Notes: generated by a model from the letters alone, not told the origin. Counted from the stretch's first letter, positions 25,201 to 34,427 are shown. The stretch is 64,000 nt of DNA from Tabrizicola soli (GCF_015999335.1 NZ_JAEACP010000002.1:124001-188000), one strand, 5' to 3'. Translations and numbers: made by a program.

Positions 25201-25995
25201 ATGTCTTTCTCCATCCAATTCACCCATGCCATCACCCGCCGCCCGGCGGCCTCGATCACGCGCGGCCTGCGCGCGGTGGATACCGGCAACCCCGACCTCG
25301 CGCTGATGCAGGCGCACCACGACAGCTATATCGCCACCCTGCGCGAGACCGGGGCCACGGTGATCGAACTGCCGCCCCTGGACGCCTATCCCGACAGCGT
25401 CTTCGTCGAGGATACCGCGCTTTGCCTGCCGCAGGGCGCTGTCGTCATGCGCCCCGGCGCGCCCTCGCGGCTGGGCGAGGCGGCGGAAATGGCCCCGCAT
25501 CTGCACGCGCTTTACGGCGAGGTGGTCGGGATCACCGGCGCGGAGAGCTTCATCGAGGGCGGCGACATCCTGGTCACCGAACGCGAGATCCTCGTCGGCC
25601 GCTCGGCGCGCACCAATGCCGCGGGCATCGCCGAGCTGGCGCGGCTGGTCGCCCCCTGGGGCCACGAGCTGCGCGAGGTCCACACGCCCCCCGGTGTGCT
25701 GCATTTCAAGACCGACTGCTCGCTCCTTGACGTGGACACGATCCTGTCCACCACGCGCCTCTCGGCCTCGGGCTGCTTCGATGGCTACCGGGTGATCGAC
25801 GTCGCCGAAGGCGAGGAGGCGGCGGCCAACACGATCCGCTTCAACGACCTGGTGCTGATGCCGGCAGGCTTCCCCCGCACCCGCGACGCCATCGCGGCGG
25901 CGGGCTATACCGTGCGCGAGATCGGCAATTCGGAATGCGCCAAGCTGGACGGCGGGATGTCCTGCCTGTCGCTGCGGTTCACCCCGCGGAAATGA
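25201..25995 (+). CDS. Dimethylarginine dimethylaminohydrolase (DDAH/arginine deiminase fold)
   Basis: A 264-residue guanidine-modifying enzyme. The FVEDTALCL motif (substrate guanidinium), GGDILVTEREILVG, catalytic His in GVLHFKTDCSLLD and the nucleophile Cys255 in LDGGMSCLSLRF match bacterial DDAH, which hydrolyses N-omega-methylated arginines to citrulline and methylamines. Some relatives act on arginine or agmatine-like substrates. Its stop overlaps the ATG of the next gene (ATGA), so the two are likely co-translated. Confidence 0.9.
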   Translation: MSFSIQFTHAITRRPAASITRGLRAVDTGNPDLALMQAHHDSYIATLRETGATVIELPPLDAYPDSVFVEDTALCLPQGAVVMRPGAPSRLGEAAEMAPHLHALYGEVVGITGAESFIEGGDILVTEREILVGRSARTNAAGIAELARLVAPWGHELREVHTPPGVLHFKTDCSLLDVDTILSTTRLSASGCFDGYRVIDVAEGEEAAANTIRFNDLVLMPAGFPRTRDAIAAAGYTVREIGNSECAKLDGGMSCLSLRFTPRK

Positions 25996-26966
25996 GCTTC
26001 AACATCCTCGCCGTCGGGCAGGCCGGGCGGCTGGAGTTCGAGGCGATCGTGCTCGCGGCCTCGCTGCGCCATTCCGATCCCGGTTTTTCGGGCAGGCTTT
26101 TCATCGCCGAGCCGCAGCCGGGCGGCAAATGGCCGGGTGACCCGCGCCTGTCGGACCGCGCCCGGGCGATCCTGACCGGGCTTGGCGCCGAGATCCTGCC
26201 CTTTGAGGCGCGGGCCTTCGGCGCCGACTATCCCCAGGGCAACAAGATCGAGGCGCTGCCGGCCCTGCCCGAGGCGCCGTTCCTCTTCCTGGACACCGAT
26301 ACGCTGATCACCGGGCCGGTCTCGGGCATCGCCTTCGACGTCTCCCGCCCCTCGGCCTCGATGCGGCGCGAGAACACCTGGCCGGGGGTGGAGCTTTACG
26401 GCCCCACCCCGAGCCAGACCTGGAAATCGCTTTACGACCGCTTCGGCCTGGACTTCGACAGCTCGCTCGACCCGAGCCAGCCCGAGGACTACTGGCAGCG
26501 TTTCCTCTACTTCAACGCGGGCTGGTTCTTCCACGAAAGCCCATCCCGCTTCGGCGGCCGTTTCCTCGCTTGGGCGAGAGAGATCCGCGACAACCCGCCT
26601 GCGGAACTGGTCTGCCAGGAGCTATTCCCCTGGTTGGACCAGATCACCCTGCCGTTGGTGATCCATTCCTTCGGCGGCGGCCGTCCGGGGCCGGAGCTGG
26701 CCGCGCTGGATGGCGCCGCCACCTGTCATTATCGCACCCTGCCGCTCCTCTATGCGCGGGAAAGCGACCGCGCTGTCGCGGTGCTGGAGGAGGTCGCCCG
26801 CGACAAGGCGCTGCGCCCCGCCTTGCGCGACTGGGAGGCGCTGCGGGTGATGGTCTACCAGAACCGGGGCCGCAAGGTGCGCGCGCTCTTCGACCGCGAC
26901 CGCCTGCCGCACCGCGAGCAGGCGATCCGCAACACGCTGAAACGCGAGGGCTTCTGGCTGCGCTAG
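25992..26966 (+). CDS. Glycosyltransferase-like protein of unknown function
   Basis: A 324-residue soluble protein. The N-terminal half resembles a GT-A fold: FNILAVGQAGRLEFEAIVLA at the start, and a DxD-like metal motif in APFLFLDTDTLITGPV near residues 95-110, followed by YFNAGWFFHESP, similar to GT8-type enzymes where a donor-sugar loop follows the DxD. I do not recognise a named family. It is translationally coupled to the upstream DDAH gene. Cytoplasmic location is inferred because no signal or membrane segment is seen. Confidence 0.72.
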   Translation: MSFNILAVGQAGRLEFEAIVLAASLRHSDPGFSGRLFIAEPQPGGKWPGDPRLSDRARAILTGLGAEILPFEARAFGADYPQGNKIEALPALPEAPFLFLDTDTLITGPVSGIAFDVSRPSASMRRENTWPGVELYGPTPSQTWKSLYDRFGLDFDSSLDPSQPEDYWQRFLYFNAGWFFHESPSRFGGRFLAWAREIRDNPPAELVCQELFPWLDQITLPLVIHSFGGGRPGPELAALDGAATCHYRTLPLLYARESDRAVAVLEEVARDKALRPALRDWEALRVMVYQNRGRKVRALFDRDRLPHREQAIRNTLKREGFWLR

Positions 26967-26968
26967 GC

Positions 26969-27124
26969 TCAGCTGCCCGGAACCACGCAATCGGCCGCAT
27001 CCAGCTTCTGCACCGGATCGCTCGGGCCGCACTGGTCGCCCCCGACCGGATACTGCCCGGTCTCCGCGCAGGCCGTCAGGCCAAGGAGCGCCGCAAGAAG
27101 TCCGATCGTCACAATCCCTTTCAT
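26969..27124 (-). CDS. Small lipoprotein
   Basis: A 51-residue predicted lipoprotein: MKGIVTIGLLAALLGLTACA has a short basic start, a hydrophobic core and a lipobox LTAC, so Cys19 would be acylated. The mature peptide is about 33 residues with two further cysteines (DQCGPS and ADCVVPG) that could form a disulfide. No family is recognised. Convergent with the glycosyltransferase-like gene, 2 bases apart. Confidence 0.75.
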   Translation of the reverse strand: MKGIVTIGLLAALLGLTACAETGQYPVGGDQCGPSDPVQKLDAADCVVPGS

Positions 27125-27213
27125 CGCCACCCTCCGACCCATCCGAATTGCCCGCCCAGACTGCCCCGCCCGGCACACCGCCGCCTTGACGCAAATCAAC
27201 CGCCCGGCAGCGT

Positions 27214-27234
27214 AGGGTGCGCTACAGCGCACCT
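27214..27234. repeat. Palindromic repeat, family B variant
   Basis: AGGGTGCGCTACAGCGCACCT, about 140 bases before metY. The same inner palindrome (GGTGCGCT-RYAGCGCACC type) recurs at 50707-50728. Confidence 0.75.
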
Positions 27235-27371
27235 CGGACGGCAGCCGGAAGGATTTCCCTCCGATCCCCCGCAGCAAGCCATTGATTTCCCTATCATCAT
27301 CCTTCACGACCCGCCCCCGTTGCGCCTGCCCGCATCCTTGCATACCCTGCCGCCAGATACGGGAGGACCCC

Positions 27372-28655
27372 ATGACCGACAGACCCCTTGGCTTCGAAAC
27401 CCTCGCCATCCACGCTGGCGCCGAGCCCGACCCCGCCACCGGGGCCCGGCAGATTCCGATCTACCAGACCACGGCCTATGTCTTCCGCGACGCCGAACAC
27501 GCGGCCAGGCTGTTCAACCTGCAGGAAGTCGGCAACATCTATTCCCGCCTGACCAATCCCACCGTCTCGGCGCTGGCGAACCGGGTCTGCGCGCTGGAAG
27601 GCGGGGCCGGCGCCATCGCCTGCTCCTCGGGCCATGCGGCGCAGATCATGGCGCTGTTCCCGCTGATGCAGCCGGGGCGCAACGTCGTCGCCTCGACCCG
27701 GCTTTACGGCGGCACGATCCAGCAGTTCTCGAACACGATCCGCAAGTTCGGCTGGTCGGCGAAATTCGTCGACTTCGACGATCCCAAGGCGATCGAGGCC
27801 GCGATCGACGGCGACACCCGCGCGCTGTTCTGCGAGACGATCTGCAACCCCGGCGGCGCGATCTCGGACATTCCCGCCATCGCCCGCGTGGCGAACCAGG
27901 CCGGCATCCCGCTGATCGTCGACAACACCACCGCCAGCCCCTACCTCTGCCGCCCGATCGAGCTGGGCGCGACCATCGTCGTGCACTCGGCCACCAAATA
28001 CCTGACCGGCAACGGCACCGTCACCGGCGGGATCATCGTCGATTCGGGCAAGTTCGACTGGTCGGCCTCGGACAAGTTCCCCTCGCTTTCGCAGCCCGAG
28101 CCGGCCTATCACGGCCTTGTCTTCCATCCGACGCTGGGCGGCATGGCCTATACCTTCCACTCCATCGCCATCGGCCTGCGCGACCTCGGCATGACGATGA
28201 ACCCGCAGGGCGCGCATTACACGCTGATGGGGATCGAGACGCTGGCGCTCCGGATGCAGCGCCATGTCGAGAACGCGAAGATCGTGGCCGAGTGGCTGGA
28301 GCAGGATCCGCGCGTCGGCTCGGTCACCTGGCCGGGGCTGAAATCCTCGCCCTACTACCATCTGGCGCAGAAGATCACGCCCAAGGGGCCGGGCGCGCTG
28401 TTCACCTTCACGGTGAAGGGCGGGTATGAGGCCTGCGTCAAGCTGATCGACAACGTGAAGCTGTTCAGCCACGTCGCGAACCTGGGCGACACCCGCAGCC
28501 TGATCATCCATCCGGCCTCGACCACCCACCGGCAACTGTCCGAAGAGGCGCAGATCAAGGCCGGCGCCGCGCCGGATTCGGTGCGGCTCTCGATCGGGAT
28601 CGAGAATGTCGAGGACATCATCGCCGATCTCGATCAGGCGCTGTCCAAGGCCTGA
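27372..28655 (+). CDS. metY: O-acetylhomoserine sulfhydrylase / aminocarboxypropyltransferase
   Basis: A 427-residue PLP enzyme of the Cys/Met metabolism family. It makes homocysteine from O-acetylhomoserine and sulfide. Seen: FETLAIHAGAEPDPATGARQ and IYQTTAYVFRD at the start, IYSRLTNPTVSALANRV, ACSSGHAAQIMAL, VDNTTASPYLCRPIELGA and the PLP-lysine motif VVHSATKYLTGNG (Lys about 209), ending with HPASTTHRQLSEEAQ and SVRLSIGIENVEDI. Length fits the MetY subgroup rather than the shorter MetB/MetC. GGGAGGA precedes the ATG. No SAM riboswitch was recognised in the leader. Confidence 0.94.
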   Translation: MTDRPLGFETLAIHAGAEPDPATGARQIPIYQTTAYVFRDAEHAARLFNLQEVGNIYSRLTNPTVSALANRVCALEGGAGAIACSSGHAAQIMALFPLMQPGRNVVASTRLYGGTIQQFSNTIRKFGWSAKFVDFDDPKAIEAAIDGDTRALFCETICNPGGAISDIPAIARVANQAGIPLIVDNTTASPYLCRPIELGATIVVHSATKYLTGNGTVTGGIIVDSGKFDWSASDKFPSLSQPEPAYHGLVFHPTLGGMAYTFHSIAIGLRDLGMTMNPQGAHYTLMGIETLALRMQRHVENAKIVAEWLEQDPRVGSVTWPGLKSSPYYHLAQKITPKGPGALFTFTVKGGYEACVKLIDNVKLFSHVANLGDTRSLIIHPASTTHRQLSEEAQIKAGAAPDSVRLSIGIENVEDIIADLDQALSKA

Positions 28656-28672
28656 ACCCCGCAGCACGGAGG

Positions 28673-29443
28673 TCAGCCCCCCGGGGCGGCCTCCAGCGGC
28701 GGCAGGGCGATGACGCCCTTCGGCAGCGGCGCAAGCCAGGCGACCTCGGCCGTCAGCCTGACCGGCGCCGCCTCGGACCAGTCCACCGCAAGGCGCTGGA
28801 TCCGGCAGAACAGTCCCTCCTCGGGGCAGGCGGCCTGCGCCTGGACAAGGGCGGCGGCAAGCGCGGCCTCGGGGGATTCCGTGCCCTCGGCGCCGGGGTC
28901 GAGGTCCAGGGTCCGGCGGGCTCCGGTCAGGACATGGGTGCCGAGGTCCGGCAGTTCCTCGGCCTCGGGCTTCAGGCGGAACACCAGTTCGATACGGAAC
29001 CGCGCCGTGCCCTGCAGCGGATCGACGCTGCCCGCCTCGACCCGCGCCCGGTTCACCGCGCAATCGGCGGCCAGGGTGGAGGTCATTTCCTTGCACAGCA
29101 TCTCGGCCAGCATCGGGGCGCGGATGTCGGCCAGAACCTGCAGATAGGGCGCATCGGGCAGTTTCTCGCCCTGGACCAGCAGCTCGGCCAGGCGCGCATC
29201 GCGCAGGATGGTGACCGTCCGGGCCGGCATGAAGCGATCCTGCCGCAGGAAGGCCAGCGCCTCGTCCTGTGGCACCAGCCCGCCCGAGGGCGAGATCAGC
29301 CAGCCCTGCCGAGGCATCCCCGGCGGCGGCGGCGGCAGCTCGGCCTCGGCGCGCGGCGGGGGAGAGCGGAAATGCTTCCAGCCGGCCGTGCCGAAGCCCA
29401 CGGCCATCAGCAGCAGGCCGGATGCGATCAACAGGCGCGGCAT
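28673..29443 (-). CDS. Hypothetical membrane-anchored protein
   Basis: A 256-residue protein with an N-terminal hydrophobic anchor (LLIASGLLLMAVGFGTAGW), a proline-rich linker (ELPPPPPGMPRQGW) and a periplasmic alpha/beta domain of about 200 residues with conserved-looking cysteines (MLCKEM, ADCAVN, AACPEEGLFC). No family is recognised. Its ATG overlaps the stop of the 351-residue gene upstream in a TGATG junction, so the two form an operon and may act together at the membrane. Confidence 0.75.
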   Translation of the reverse strand: MPRLLIASGLLLMAVGFGTAGWKHFRSPPPRAEAELPPPPPGMPRQGWLISPSGGLVPQDEALAFLRQDRFMPARTVTILRDARLAELLVQGEKLPDAPYLQVLADIRAPMLAEMLCKEMTSTLAADCAVNRARVEAGSVDPLQGTARFRIELVFRLKPEAEELPDLGTHVLTGARRTLDLDPGAEGTESPEAALAAALVQAQAACPEEGLFCRIQRLAVDWSEAAPVRLTAEVAWLAPLPKGVIALPPLEAAPGG

Positions 29444-30498
29444 CAGAAGCTTGCCCCCTGCCGAAGGTAGTCCAGATCGCCAAAGGCGAAGGTCAGGGCA
29501 ATGGCCTTCACCCGCGCCGCGAAATTCTCGCCCTTGCCGGCCTGGCCGCGGATCTCGAAGAACTGGTCCTGGGTCGTGCGGATCTTCGCACCGTTGACCG
29601 GGGCATAGCCGGCCTTCGGGTCCTCGGCCCCCGGAACCGGACCGACCAGCGAGATCGTGCCCCGGTCGAAGCCGATCCGGCTGGAGGAGGCCGTCACCCC
29701 GAAGACATCCAGGAACCAGCGGTCATAGGCCCCGTCCGATGTGCCCTCGGGCCCATAGGCCGGATGGATGCCGCAGCTTGCCAGGCCCGAGTCCAGGATG
29801 ACCTCGACCGGCACCACCGGGTCCAGGTTGGCGATACCGGCCTGGGTGCCGCCCAGCAGGATCACCCGCTCGATCCGGGCGCCGGGGGCGAGGTGCAGGT
29901 TCCACATCCGGTTGCCCGCGCCCGTCTCGAGGACCAGATAGACCGGGGCCGAGGTTTCGGTCACCGCGACGTCATAGGCCTCATAGGCGGGACCGGAGAG
30001 GTCCAGCATCGCGGCATTTCCGGTCTGGCGGTAGTGATCGGCCAGACGCTGCACCCCGGCGGCAAGGTCGCTGTCGTTGTAGGTGGACAGCGCCAACCCG
30101 ATCCCGCTGGCCCCGGCTGTGACATGTCCGAAATGCGTCCCCTCCTGCGGCGGAGTCGGGCGGCAACCCATGATCGGACGGATCGTGGTGACCTCGGCCG
30201 GGATGTCGGCTCCGGCCTGCGTGGTATAACCGGCCACCACATCCCCGATGAAGACCGGCCGGTTGCCGGCCCCCGCCGCGATCGGCCCCATGGCGCGCAG
30301 GCCGCCGGCGTCCTCCTCCAGGAAATCCTGCGGCAGCTGGCCCGTGCGGCCATGGGCCCCGAAGACGCCCGCGCTTTCCAGATAGTCCAGCGCCCTCGGA
30401 GGCAGGATCCGCTCCAGCGGGCCGGGCCCGCCCAGCACCAGAGCCACCGCCGCAAGCGCGGCAGCGCCCAGGATGGCCAAGCTGATCCGACGCACCAT
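29443..30498 (-). CDS. Hypothetical exported protein
   Basis: A 351-residue protein with an N-terminal membrane anchor or signal (ISLAILGAAALAAVALVLGG). The rest is predicted periplasmic, with an RPIMGCRPTPPQEGTHFGHV segment, a long beta-rich middle (PVYLVLETGAGNRMWNLHLA, RIERVILLGGTQAG) and a late ASCGIHPAYGPEG segment; two or three cysteines could pair. The ATG at 30498 gives the membrane segment at once; a longer frame upstream is arginine-rich and unlike a real N-terminus. Operon partner of the 256-residue protein. No function can be assigned. Confidence 0.75.
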   Translation of the reverse strand: MVRRISLAILGAAALAAVALVLGGPGPLERILPPRALDYLESAGVFGAHGRTGQLPQDFLEEDAGGLRAMGPIAAGAGNRPVFIGDVVAGYTTQAGADIPAEVTTIRPIMGCRPTPPQEGTHFGHVTAGASGIGLALSTYNDSDLAAGVQRLADHYRQTGNAAMLDLSGPAYEAYDVAVTETSAPVYLVLETGAGNRMWNLHLAPGARIERVILLGGTQAGIANLDPVVPVEVILDSGLASCGIHPAYGPEGTSDGAYDRWFLDVFGVTASSSRIGFDRGTISLVGPVPGAEDPKAGYAPVNGAKIRTTQDQFFEIRGQAGKGENFAARVKAIALTFAFGDLDYLRQGASF

Positions 30499-30595
30499 TA
30501 ACCCCGCTCCTGCCACCTTCCGGCGCTGTCTTGCGGAAAACTTGGGCAAAATCAGGCCGAAACGGCGGTGCAGTTGCGGTTTCGGCCCGATCCTG

Positions 30596-31291
30596 TCACT
30601 CGGCGATCTCGTAGAAGATCGTGACCGAGGCCGCCACGTCCATCGCGCCCGCCGCCACCGGCACCGGGGCCGCCGCAAGCTCGGCCTTGTACATCGGCAC
30701 CGGCCCGCCCTCCGGCGCGCCCTCGCTTATCGAGAGGATGCGGCCCAGCTTCACCCCCGCCGCCGCGGCCAGAAGCTCGGCCCGTGCGCGGGCATCGGCC
30801 ACCGCCTCCTTGCGCGCCTCGTCCAGAAGCGGCTCGGGATCGGCAAAGCCGAAGCTCAGTCCGTTCAGCGTGTTGGCCCCGTCCTGCACCGCCGCGTCCA
30901 GCACCGGGCCCAGCCCCGCCAGATCCCGGATCGTCACCGTCAGCAGGTTCGCCGCGACATAGCCCGAGATCGTCGGCGTGCCGCTGTCATAGCCGGTCCA
31001 GTTCGGATTGACCGACAGGTTCGAGGTCTGCATGTCCCGCGCCTCGACGCCGGCCGCGGCCAGCCGGGCCATCACCGCCTCCATCGCGGCGGAATTGGCG
31101 GCCAGCGCGGCCACCGCCGTCTCGCCCTGCGTGGTCACTCCGATCGAGAGGGTGGCGACGTCGGGGGCCGCCTCGACCGTGCCGGTGCCGGTGACGTTGA
31201 TCATCGGCACCCGCGCCTCCTCGGCCATGGCGGTGGCCGCGAGCGGCAGGGCAAGGGCGGCTGCAAGGGCGAGGGCAGAGAGTTGGCGCAT
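30596..31291 (-). CDS. SIMPL domain (DUF541) periplasmic protein
   Basis: A 231-residue protein with a Sec signal peptide (LSALALAAALALPLAATAMA) and a SIMPL/DUF541 domain: VPMINVTGTGTVEAAPDVAT at the start, AVMARLAAAGVEARDMQTSN, ISGYVAANLLTVTIRDL and AVADARARAELLAAAAGVKL. The family includes oxidative-stress defence and outer-membrane-linked proteins; the biochemical role is unknown. It is divergent from the 936-residue membrane protein gene. Confidence 0.9.
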   Translation of the reverse strand: MRQLSALALAAALALPLAATAMAEEARVPMINVTGTGTVEAAPDVATLSIGVTTQGETAVAALAANSAAMEAVMARLAAAGVEARDMQTSNLSVNPNWTGYDSGTPTISGYVAANLLTVTIRDLAGLGPVLDAAVQDGANTLNGLSFGFADPEPLLDEARKEAVADARARAELLAAAAGVKLGRILSISEGAPEGGPVPMYKAELAAAPVPVAAGAMDVAASVTIFYEIAE

Positions 31292-31452
31292 CGGGTTTCT
31301 CCTTGGTTCGACGCAGGTTTTCGGTTTTGTGACGTCGCAGGCAAGCCGATCCTTGGCCCTTTTCCTTTCTTTCGGCGAAAAGCTGCTGTAGTTCTGCGCC
31401 ACGCCCGCGCGGCAAGTTCCCGCGCTTTCATTTTCCGTGCTAGACCCGCCGC

Positions 31453-34263
31453 ATGAAACCGACTTTCGCACTTGATCTCACCCGCGACGTCGTGGGCCTT
31501 CTGCACCGGACGCCGAAAGGCTGGCTCCCGCTCGGCGAGGTGGCCTTCGACGCCCCCGACCTGGACGAGGCGCTGGCCTATCTGCGCAAGACTGCGCTCG
31601 GTCTATCTCCGATGGGAATGGCCACCAAGATCGTCCTGCCCAACAGCCAGATCCTCTACACCGAGGTCAACGCCCCCGGCCCCAGCCGCGACGAGAAGCG
31701 CCGCCAGATCGCCGCCGCGCTCGAGGGGCGGACGCCCTATGGCGTGGACGACTTGCTGTTCGACTGGTCCGGCAAGGGCGCGACCGTGAAGGTCGCCGTC
31801 GTGGCGCGCGAGACCCTGGAGGAGGCCGAGGGCTTCGCGACCCGACACCGGCTGAACCCGGTCGGCTTCGTCGCGATCCCCGAGGATGGCACCTTCGTGG
31901 GCGAGCCTTTCTTCGGCCAGACCGCCGCCGCCGCCGACATCCTTGCCGAAGGCGAGACGGTCGAGAAGGACCGCGAGCCGGTCTCGATCCTGCAACGCGA
32001 CCTGCCCGCCGCCCCTCCCCCGGCGCACGCGCCTGCCGCCGCCGAAGCGCCTCCCGTGGCCGAGGCTCCGCCCGTGGTGGAGGAGCCTGCCGCCCCGCCG
32101 GCCGAAGCCGCGATTGCCGCGGACGACAGCCCGTCCGATCTGGACGAGGCGCGGACCACCGACCAGCCGCCCGCACCGGACCTGCCCGAGACCCCCGCGC
32201 CCGAGACTCCCGTACCCGAGGCAGAGCCGGTCGTCGAAGACCTCGCCCGGCCGGAACCCGTCCGCCAGCCCGAGCCCGTGTCCAAGCCCGCGCCGGCCGC
32301 AGAACCCGTCGCGGCAATGCCCGCGCCGCCCGCCGCCCCGGAAGCTGCAACGCCGCGCGTTGACGAGGTCGAGGAAGCCCCCTTCGCCGAGGTGGCCGAC
32401 GAGGACACGCCCCCCGCGCCGCCCCCGGTGGTGCCGAAGCCCAGCGTGACCGCGCCGGAGCTGGAGGATGAAATCCCCCCCGCCCCGCCCTCGGCGGCGC
32501 TGATGGCCTTTGCCAGCCGCCGCTCCGGGACCCAGGGCGCGGCGCCCTCCTCCGCCCCGCCGGTCGCCGCCCCGCCCCGTGGGGCCGAGGCCACGCTGCG
32601 CCCCGGGGCCGTGCCGCCGGCGGCCAGCCGGCCCGCGCCCGCCACCAAGGGCTTTCAGGGCCTGGTCACCGCCCCCACGATTCCCGGCACCCGCAGCAAG
32701 CCGAAGCTGAAGCCCGGCACCGAGATCCCGCGTCCGGCGATGCCCGGCCCGGTGACGGTGAAATCGCCCACGCGCCCCGGCGGAACCTTCGGCGCGGCAG
32801 CCCCCGCACGCGGCCGGACTGGGACCATGCTTGCCGTTCTGGTGGCCCTGCTCCTCTTGTTTCTCGCGGTGATCGCGGCTTTGACCTCGCTCTATCGCGT
32901 GGGCAGCGACAGCACCCAGTCCGAGGCGATCACAGTGGTGGAGGGCGATGGCGTCGAAGCCGGTATCGACGACGAGATGCTGGCCGACATGCAGGACCCC
33001 GAGGGTCAGACGGCTCCGCTGGCGGAAGCGGCCGATGCCGCCCCGGAGGCCGACCCCGCTGCGGTGAACCTGGCCCTGGAAGAAGCCGTGCCGGAAGCTG
33101 CCCCCGAGGCGGCCGCGACGGTTGTTGCCGAACCCGCACCCGAGACCGCCGTCGCGACCGAGGTGGCGGCGGCCGACGCCCCGGCCGAGGATCAGGACGA
33201 GATCTTCCTCTCCGCCATGGACGCGCCGCCGCCGGCGCTGGATGCCCTGGCCCTGCCCGCCCCGGTCGACCGGGCCGACGCTGCCCCCGCGCCCACGATG
33301 CCGCCCCCGGCCTTCGGCACCGTCTACCAGTTCGATGCGAACGGCCTTCTGAAGCCCACGAAGGAGGGGATCGTCAGCCCCGAAGGCGTGTTCCTGATCG
33401 CGGGCAAGCCGCCGCGCCTGCCGCCCTCGCGCAGCGAAGCCGCCGCCGCCCAGGCCGCCGCCGCGCAACCCGCGCCGGCCGCTCCCGCCACCGCCGCCGA
33501 TGCCTCGCTGGTGACCGCCACCGAAACGGCCGAGCCTGCGACTGCCCCCGCCTATGCCGACCCGGCGCTCGCCGAATTCCGCCCCCGCCCCCGGCCCGAG
33601 ACGCTGGTTCCCCCCGCCAACGGCAATGGAGCCGCGCTCACGCCCGATCCGGCCGCGGCGGCGGAATTCGCCGGTCGCCGCCCCCTGCCCCGCCCCGAGA
33701 CCGTTCTTGCTGCGGCCGCCGCCGCCAAGCCGGCCGACCTTGGCGCACAAGGCGCCTCGCTTGCCGCCCAGGCCGAGGCGAACCTGGCCGCAGCCGAGGC
33801 GCTGGAGACGCGGAATCCTTCCATCGTCGCCATCTCGATGCGCCCTGCAGCCCGGCCGAAGGACTTCGCCGGCGCGGTCGAGGCCGCCGTCGCCGCCGCC
33901 GTGCGCGCGCCCGAACCGCAGGAAGTCGCCGCCGCCGCTCCGGCCCCGGAGGCCAAGCCCGAGGAACTGGACGAGGCGGACGAGCCCGAGACCGCCAGCG
34001 CGGCTCCCTCGATCCCGACCAAGGCCAGCGTGGCCAAGCAGGCGACCTTTGCCGATGCGATCAACCTGTCGAAGCTGAACCTGATCGGGACCTACGGCAC
34101 CGACTCGCGCCGGTATGCGCTGATCCGGCAGTCGAACGGGCGCTACAAGAAGGTCACGGTGGGCGACAAGATCGACGGAGGGACGATCAAGGCGATCACC
34201 GAGACCGAGGTCCGCTACCAGAAGGGCGGTCGGCTGCTCAGCCTGAAGCTGCCCCGGGCGTGA
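31453..34263 (+). CDS. Large single-pass protein with pilus/secretion-like ends
   Basis: A 936-residue protein with three parts. Residues 1-160 look like a partial actin-like fold as in PilM/GspL (FALDLTRDVVGLLHRTPKGW, then ILYTEVNAPG and EGRTPYGVDDLLFDW). Residues 170-455 and 490-860 are long Ala/Pro/Glu-rich low-complexity linkers. A single membrane helix lies at about 457-480 (AVLVALLLLFLAVIAALTSL). The last 65 residues (INLSKLNLIGTYGTDSRRYA, VTVGDKIDGGTIKAI, YQKGGRLLSLKLP) resemble the HR/PilP-type beta domain of GspC or PilP. Topology would place the first part in the cytoplasm and the last in the periplasm. Function is unknown; similarity to secretion/pilus parts is by eye only. Confidence 0.7.
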   Translation: MKPTFALDLTRDVVGLLHRTPKGWLPLGEVAFDAPDLDEALAYLRKTALGLSPMGMATKIVLPNSQILYTEVNAPGPSRDEKRRQIAAALEGRTPYGVDDLLFDWSGKGATVKVAVVARETLEEAEGFATRHRLNPVGFVAIPEDGTFVGEPFFGQTAAAADILAEGETVEKDREPVSILQRDLPAAPPPAHAPAAAEAPPVAEAPPVVEEPAAPPAEAAIAADDSPSDLDEARTTDQPPAPDLPETPAPETPVPEAEPVVEDLARPEPVRQPEPVSKPAPAAEPVAAMPAPPAAPEAATPRVDEVEEAPFAEVADEDTPPAPPPVVPKPSVTAPELEDEIPPAPPSAALMAFASRRSGTQGAAPSSAPPVAAPPRGAEATLRPGAVPPAASRPAPATKGFQGLVTAPTIPGTRSKPKLKPGTEIPRPAMPGPVTVKSPTRPGGTFGAAAPARGRTGTMLAVLVALLLLFLAVIAALTSLYRVGSDSTQSEAITVVEGDGVEAGIDDEMLADMQDPEGQTAPLAEAADAAPEADPAAVNLALEEAVPEAAPEAAATVVAEPAPETAVATEVAAADAPAEDQDEIFLSAMDAPPPALDALALPAPVDRADAAPAPTMPPPAFGTVYQFDANGLLKPTKEGIVSPEGVFLIAGKPPRLPPSRSEAAAAQAAAAQPAPAAPATAADASLVTATETAEPATAPAYADPALAEFRPRPRPETLVPPANGNGAALTPDPAAAAEFAGRRPLPRPETVLAAAAAAKPADLGAQGASLAAQAEANLAAAEALETRNPSIVAISMRPAARPKDFAGAVEAAVAAAVRAPEPQEVAAAAPAPEAKPEELDEADEPETASAAPSIPTKASVAKQATFADAINLSKLNLIGTYGTDSRRYALIRQSNGRYKKVTVGDKIDGGTIKAITETEVRYQKGGRLLSLKLPRA

Positions 34264-34358
34264 GCGCCACGCGGGCAGGCAAGCCGTCTCGTTTCAAATC
34301 AACGGGTTGACGATGCACATTTACCTTTCGTCAGGGAATGGCCCCGCCTCCGGACCCG

Positions 34359-34417
34359 CTCGTCGATGACTTCGTCGCTCCTCGCCGCCCGGCGACGAGG
34401 AGACGAAGTCGAACGAG
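34359..34417. terminator. Long hairpin between convergent genes
   Basis: GACTTCGTC (34368-34376) pairs with GACGAAGTC (34402-34410), with further pairing inside (CCTCG/CGAGG) and outside (CTCGT/ACGAG). There is no T-tract, but the place, between the 936-residue protein gene and cobT, fits a bidirectional transcription stop. Confidence 0.6.
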
Positions 34418-34427
34418 GAGCGTCCGG

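Noticed and set aside
27190-27371. SAM riboswitch in front of metY
   Set aside because: The leader was read for the SAM-II core (CTGATTTAA... GCTAAA-type) and for SAM/SAH patterns; none was found, only a family B palindrome.
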